Source: Allosphingosinicella vermicomposti
GTDB taxonomy: Bacteria > Pseudomonadota > Alphaproteobacteria > Sphingomonadales > Sphingomonadaceae
Length of the DNA: 64,000 bases
Direction of reading: 5' to 3'
Assembly (NCBI RefSeq): GCF_003012815.1
Contig: NZ_PXYJ01000001.1
Coordinates: 434,001 to 498,000 of the forward strand
Positions 60,656 through 64,000 of the stretch are shown piece by piece. Positions within the stretch are counted from its first letter, which is position 1, and every line of letters begins with the position of its first letter. Under the pieces are notes generated by a model. That model was not told the origin of the DNA and ran no database searches. It saw only the letters and a list, made by a program, of their open reading frames with translations. Made by a program: the position numbers and the translations under genes.

Positions 60656-61228
60656 ATGCATAAAATTGCGATTTGGGCGTCCGCGTTGGCGCTTGTGAGC
60701 CTTGGCGGCGGCGTGGCCGCGGCGCAGCAGGCGGCGCCAGCATCCGCGCCGGCACCGGACAGGCAGGCAGAGTTCAAGGCCTTCATCGCCGACGCGGCGG
60801 GCACATGGGATGCCGACATCACATTTCCTTCGCAAGAGAAGGGCAAGCCCGACGACAAGGCGAAGGGCGTCATGAAGCGCACCGTCAAATCCGCCGGAAT
60901 GTGGCTGCTTGATGAATTTTCGGTCGACGGCACGCCTTATCAAGGCACCGCCATCCTCGGCTATGACAGCGTCACTGGCGGCATGGCTGGCGTCTGGACC
61001 GACAATAATCAGCAGCAGATGCGCTTCGACAAGGGCCGTTGGGATGCGGAAAAGAAGAAGCTGACCTGGCATGCCGATGTGCCGGGGCCGACGCCCGGGA
61101 CGTACCAGCGCCTTCTCTTCACCGAAGAAGTGAAGGGCCCCGACGTTCACGAATTCCGGAGCGTCGCGCTGTTGCGCACCGGCGAAGTGCCGTTGGTCCA
61201 TATCGTGTTCACCCGCCGCAAGGGCTGA
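60656..61228 (+). CDS. DUF1579 family secreted protein
   Basis: A 190-residue exported protein with signal peptide (MHKIAIWASALALVSLGGGV ending AAAQ). Its single beta-rich domain matches DUF1579: AGTWDADITFPSQEKGKPDD with FDKGRWDAEKKKLTWHADVP and the GYDSVTGGMAGVWTDN core. The family resembles small lipocalin-like barrels of unknown function. Divergent from the proline-rich membrane protein gene. It is followed by a good hairpin at 61241-61281. Confidence 0.82.
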   Translation: MHKIAIWASALALVSLGGGVAAAQQAAPASAPAPDRQAEFKAFIADAAGTWDADITFPSQEKGKPDDKAKGVMKRTVKSAGMWLLDEFSVDGTPYQGTAILGYDSVTGGMAGVWTDNNQQQMRFDKGRWDAEKKKLTWHADVPGPTPGTYQRLLFTEEVKGPDVHEFRSVALLRTGEVPLVHIVFTRRKG

Positions 61229-61240
61229 TCGTTTCGAAGG

Positions 61241-61281
61241 GCGGCGGGTCTTATCCCCAGCTTTCTTGGGCAGCCCGCCGC
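61241..61281 (+). terminator. Stem-loop after the DUF1579 gene
   Basis: GCGGCGGG (61241-61248) pairs with CCCGCCGC (61274-61281), with an inner CCCAG/TTGGG stem. There is no U tract; it sits 12 bases past the stop. Confidence 0.6.
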
Positions 61282-61324
61282 TCCCGTCTTGCCTCGCGCC
61301 GCCCAAGCCGTTCAAAGGCGAGGG

Positions 61325-62812
61325 GTGAGCGTGAAGATCGACATGGGGGCGGACGGCGCGGGCAAGCCGATCGAGATGGATCTCGAAGAATTGCTGGCGA
61401 CCCGCTTGCTGGTGCAGGGCAATTCGGGCTCCGGCAAGTCGCACCTTCTGCGCCGCCTGCTCGAAGGCAGCGCCGGGACGGTTCAGCAAATCGTCATCGA
61501 TCCGGAGGGCGATTTCGTCACCCTCTCCGACGCCTTCGGCCATGTGGTGGTGGAAGGCGCCGATTATAGCCTGGTGGAGATTGCCCGCCTCGCCCAGCGC
61601 ATCCGCGAACATCGCGCCAGCGTCGTCCTCAGCCTGGAAGGGCTGGAGATGGAGGAGCAGATGCGCTGCGCCGCCGCCTTCCTCGGCGCCCTGTTCGACG
61701 CGCCGCGCGACCATTGGTATCCCGCGCTTGTCGTGGTCGACGAAGCGCAGGTCTTCGCGCCCGCCGCCGCTGGCGAAGTGTCGGATGAAGCGCGCCGCAC
61801 CTGCCTTGCCGCGATGACCAACCTCATGTGCCGGGGCCGCAAGCGCGGCCTGGCGGGTGTCATCGCCACCCAGCGTCTTGCCAAGCTCGCCAAGAATGTC
61901 GCGGCCGAGGCGTCGAACTTCCTGATGGGTCGCACATTCCTCGATATCGATATGGCCCGCGCGGCCGATCTTTTGGGCATGGAGCGCCGCCAGGCCGAAC
62001 AGATACGCGACCTTGCGCGAGGTCATTTCCTTGCGCTGGGCCCAGCAATTTCGCGCCGCCCGGTGGCGGTGAAAATCGGCGAGGTCAAAACCTCCGCGCG
62101 TACGTCCAGCCCCAAGCTGACACCGCTCCCCGAAGCTGGCGGCGGCGATCTTCAATCCCTGCTCTTCGCGCCGATCGAGGCTAGTCCGCCCCCCCCTCCG
62201 CCGCCGCCACCGGCCGTCGTTCCCGCCGATGATCTCATGCGCTCGATCGCAGCCCCGGTCGCCGCGCCTGCCGCCCCTCAGCTTCCGCGCATCGAGGATG
62301 AGGAGAAGGAAGAGATCGTCGCCGAGGCCCTGCGCGAAATCGTCGCCGATCCGGTGTCGGCCTTTCAGCAGCCCGCCATCCTCTTTCAGGATTTCGCCAC
62401 GCGCTGCCGTATGCGCCGCCTCGGCAATCCCGGCCTCGACATTGCCGCTTTCCGCCGCCGCCTCGGCATGGCCAAGGCCGGTATCTTCCGCGAAGATGAG
62501 GAAGGCTGGGCCGACGCGCTCGCCATTGCGGGCACCTTGCCCGAAGACATGCTCGGCACCTTCCTCTTCATCGCCCGCGCCGCGCGGGAAGGGGCGGAAT
62601 GCCCGAGCGACGATGCCATCGCCGAAATTTACGGCACGCGCTCCCCGGGCCGCGTCCGCCGCCTCCTCCAATTCATCGAGGATCAGGGGCATCTGGTGGT
62701 GCGCACCGACCTCTCCGGCCGCCGCTCGATCGGCCTGCCGACGCTCGGCTGGACTACCGCTTCGGCGGAGCCGTCACCCGAACCGGTCGATCTGTTCAGC
62801 CGCTCGCGCTGA
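61325..62812 (+). CDS. HerA-like ATPase (DUF87 type)
   Basis: About 495 residues. The P-loop ATPase domain has Walker A GNSGSGKSHLLRRL, Walker B ALVVVDEAQVFAPAAAGE and the sensor region IATQRLAKLAKNVAAEASNF, as in HerA/FtsK-related ATPases with a DUF87 domain. A proline-rich hinge (SPPPPPPPPP) at about residue 285-295 is followed by a helical C-terminal part that may bind DNA. No NurA nuclease is nearby. GTG at 61325 or 61331 is the likely start. DNA translocation or repair is inferred from the superfamily. Confidence 0.82.
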   Translation: MSVKIDMGADGAGKPIEMDLEELLATRLLVQGNSGSGKSHLLRRLLEGSAGTVQQIVIDPEGDFVTLSDAFGHVVVEGADYSLVEIARLAQRIREHRASVVLSLEGLEMEEQMRCAAAFLGALFDAPRDHWYPALVVVDEAQVFAPAAAGEVSDEARRTCLAAMTNLMCRGRKRGLAGVIATQRLAKLAKNVAAEASNFLMGRTFLDIDMARAADLLGMERRQAEQIRDLARGHFLALGPAISRRPVAVKIGEVKTSARTSSPKLTPLPEAGGGDLQSLLFAPIEASPPPPPPPPPAVVPADDLMRSIAAPVAAPAAPQLPRIEDEEKEEIVAEALREIVADPVSAFQQPAILFQDFATRCRMRRLGNPGLDIAAFRRRLGMAKAGIFREDEEGWADALAIAGTLPEDMLGTFLFIARAAREGAECPSDDAIAEIYGTRSPGRVRRLLQFIEDQGHLVVRTDLSGRRSIGLPTLGWTTASAEPSPEPVDLFSRSR

Positions 62813-62822
62813 ACATCGAGCG

Positions 62823-62904
62823 CGTTACCCCGGCGAAAGCCGGGGTCTCAGGGCGAAAAAGGCACAATCTGGTCACCAGATTCCGGCTTTCGCCGGAATG
62901 ACGA
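62823..62904. repeat. Inverted repeat element, family D
   Basis: Arms at 62823-62850 (GTTACCCCGGCGAAAGCCGG) and 62878-62904 (CCGGCTTTCGCCGGAATGAC) fill the convergent gap between the HerA-like gene and dcd. Confidence 0.85.
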
Positions 62905-62906
62905 AA

Positions 62907-63461
62907 TTAGAGCCGCGGCAAAGTCACCCCGCGCTGCCTCATATATTTGCCCGCCCGATCGGCATAGCTCGTCTCGCAGGGCTCATTGCCTTGCAGGAAA
63001 AGGAACTGGCACGCCCCTTCATTCGCATAAATCTTCGCGGGCAGCGGCGTGGTGTTGGAAAATTCCAGCGTGACATGGCCTTCCCAACCCGGCTCGAGCG
63101 GTGTGACGTTCACGATGATGCCGCAGCGCGCATAGGTCGATTTGCCAAGGCAGATGACCAGCACATCCTTCGGCACCCGGAAATATTCGACCGTGCGGGC
63201 GAGGGCGAAGCTGTTGGGCGGGATGATGCAGCAATCGGTCTTGCGATCGACGAAGCTATTCGCCGCGAAATCCTTCGGGTCGACGATCGCGCTGTCAACA
63301 TTGGTGAAAATCTTGAATTCGTCCGCCACCCGCGCGTCATAGCCATAGGAGGAGAGGCCGTAGCTGATCGTGCCTTCGCGGCGCTGGCTGTCCACGAACG
63401 GCTCGATCATCCCGTCGGAAAGCGCCCGCTCGCGAATCCACTTGTCCGACATGATCGACAT
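62907..63461 (-). CDS. dcd: dCTP deaminase
   Basis: A 184-residue dCTP deaminase yielding dUTP for thymidylate synthesis. Family motifs: [11 protein letters not shown] at the start, [59 protein letters not shown] (the catalytic glutamate follows in the GHVTLEFSN block) and [17 protein letters not shown] precedes 63461, giving the standard length; the open frame continues 20 codons upstream without family sequence. It lies 62 bases downstream of the UPF0262 gene on the same strand. Confidence 0.97.
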   Translation of the reverse strand: MSIMSDKWIRERALSDGMIEPFVDSQRREGTISYGLSSYGYDARVADEFKIFTNVDSAIVDPKDFAANSFVDRKTDCCIIPPNSFALARTVEYFRVPKDVLVICLGKSTYARCGIIVNVTPLEPGWEGHVTLEFSNTTPLPAKIYANEGACQFLFLQGNEPCETSYADRAGKYMRQRGVTLPRL

Positions 63462-63523
63462 GAAAGTCCCCCGAATTTGGATGTAGGCGCAAGCTTTCGC
63501 GGCTCCGGCCGCGAAGGGCAAGC

Positions 63524-63988
63524 CTATTTGATGTGCAGCACGCAGATGAGGGTGAAGAGCCGCCGCGCCGTGTCGAAATCAACCGTGACCTTGCCCTCCA
63601 GACACTCTTGCAGCAGCTCGGCCGCATCATTGTGGATGCCGCGCCGCGCCATGTCGATCGCCTCGATCCCTTTAGGAGAATCGGCGCGCATGGCTTTGAA
63701 ATAGCTGTCGCAGATCGCAAAATAGTCCCGCACCGGCCTCCGGAAGCGAGCAAGGCCGAGCCGCACCGTGTCCAGCAACTCCTCTTGCGCGTCATGGATG
63801 TCGATGGCGAGGCGATTATCCTCCACCCGCATCACCACCTTGAACGGCCCGTCCAGTCCGTCCGGTTCGAAACGATTATTTTCGAGGAGGTCGAAGAGCG
63901 CGACCTCCTTTTCCCGTTCGACATCGTCATTGCGCCGGATGACCGTCCGCTCGTCCAGCTTGATATCGATGATGCGCGGCTCACCCAT
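63524..63988 (-). CDS. UPF0262 family protein
   Basis: A 154-residue cytoplasmic protein matching the alphaproteobacterial UPF0262 family throughout: [55 protein letters not shown] and the C-terminal [16 protein letters not shown]. It is mostly helical and has no catalytic motif. The family's function is not known. It sits at the right edge of the window with its start codon at 63988 and is probably cotranscribed with dcd. Confidence 0.93.
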   Translation of the reverse strand: MGEPRIIDIKLDERTVIRRNDDVEREKEVALFDLLENNRFEPDGLDGPFKVVMRVEDNRLAIDIHDAQEELLDTVRLGLARFRRPVRDYFAICDSYFKAMRADSPKGIEAIDMARRGIHNDAAELLQECLEGKVTVDFDTARRLFTLICVLHIK

Positions 63989-64000
63989 CCGCCCCTGTTA

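Overview
The window looks like chromosome of a GC-rich alphaproteobacterium, most likely a sphingomonad (order Sphingomonadales). The basis is family-level recognition of the proteins: ATPase-inhibitor zeta, CpdR, SapC, UPF0262, spore-coat-U type pilins, and the short inverted repeats typical of that group. I could not run a search. Most of the sequence is ordinary, densely packed, vertically inherited-looking DNA. I see no prophage, transposase, CRISPR array, plasmid function or rRNA operon. The only RNA gene found is a tRNA-Val(GAC) at 24973-25047.

Layout. 1-1108: ATPase inhibitor zeta, BolA and CGFS glutaredoxin. 1.6-5.0 kb: MBL-fold hydrolase, a DUF4230 protein and nadA-nadC, joined by ATGA/TGATG overlaps. 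5.0-6.7 kb: a GntR/YtrA-type regulator with the manganese exporter mntP, then a nitroreductase. 7.0-11.4 kb: a peptide/H+ symporter (POT) followed by a lipoprotein amidohydrolase and a second amidohydrolase that has lost its metal ligands. 11.4-15.0 kb: xseB, ispA, coaD, a cyclophilin and queA. 15.3-22.3 kb: tamA-tamB and a NarL-type response regulator, all on the minus strand. 22.4-25.5 kb: HdeD-like and Usp proteins, a DUF2279 protein, tRNA-Val and cpdR. 25.6-32.7 kb: a 271-bp terminal-inverted-repeat element, N-formylglutamate amidohydrolase, SapC, an FAD-linked 2-hydroxyacid dehydrogenase, a DEAD-box helicase, a broken DUF1289 gene and tgt. 32.9-39.2 kb: an archaic chaperone-usher pilus cluster (three minor spore-coat-U type subunits, a major pilin, chaperone, usher). 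39.3-42.5 kb: an autotransporter. 42.8-47.1 kb: a HAD nucleotidase overlapping a possible 2H phosphoesterase, a CDF metal transporter and an M13 metallopeptidase. 47.2-53.3 kb: a complete lower valine-degradation operon. 53.4-64.0 kb: FAH-family hydrolase, an M28 peptidase, RNase R, a HerA-like ATPase, dcd and UPF0262.

The strongest unusual theme is the density of short inverted-repeat elements of several sequence families. They fill three of the gaps inside the valine operon and form a tight cluster after queA. They also occur inside coding sequence: two different families sit in frame in the RNase R gene, and a third site lies between a translationally coupled start codon and the signal peptide of an amidohydrolase. 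One also supplies the stop codon of the broken DUF1289 gene. Other points worth a look are the catalytic/pseudo-enzyme amidohydrolase pair, the nucleotidase/2H-phosphoesterase pair, and stem-loops on both sides of the major pilin gene that could set subunit stoichiometry.
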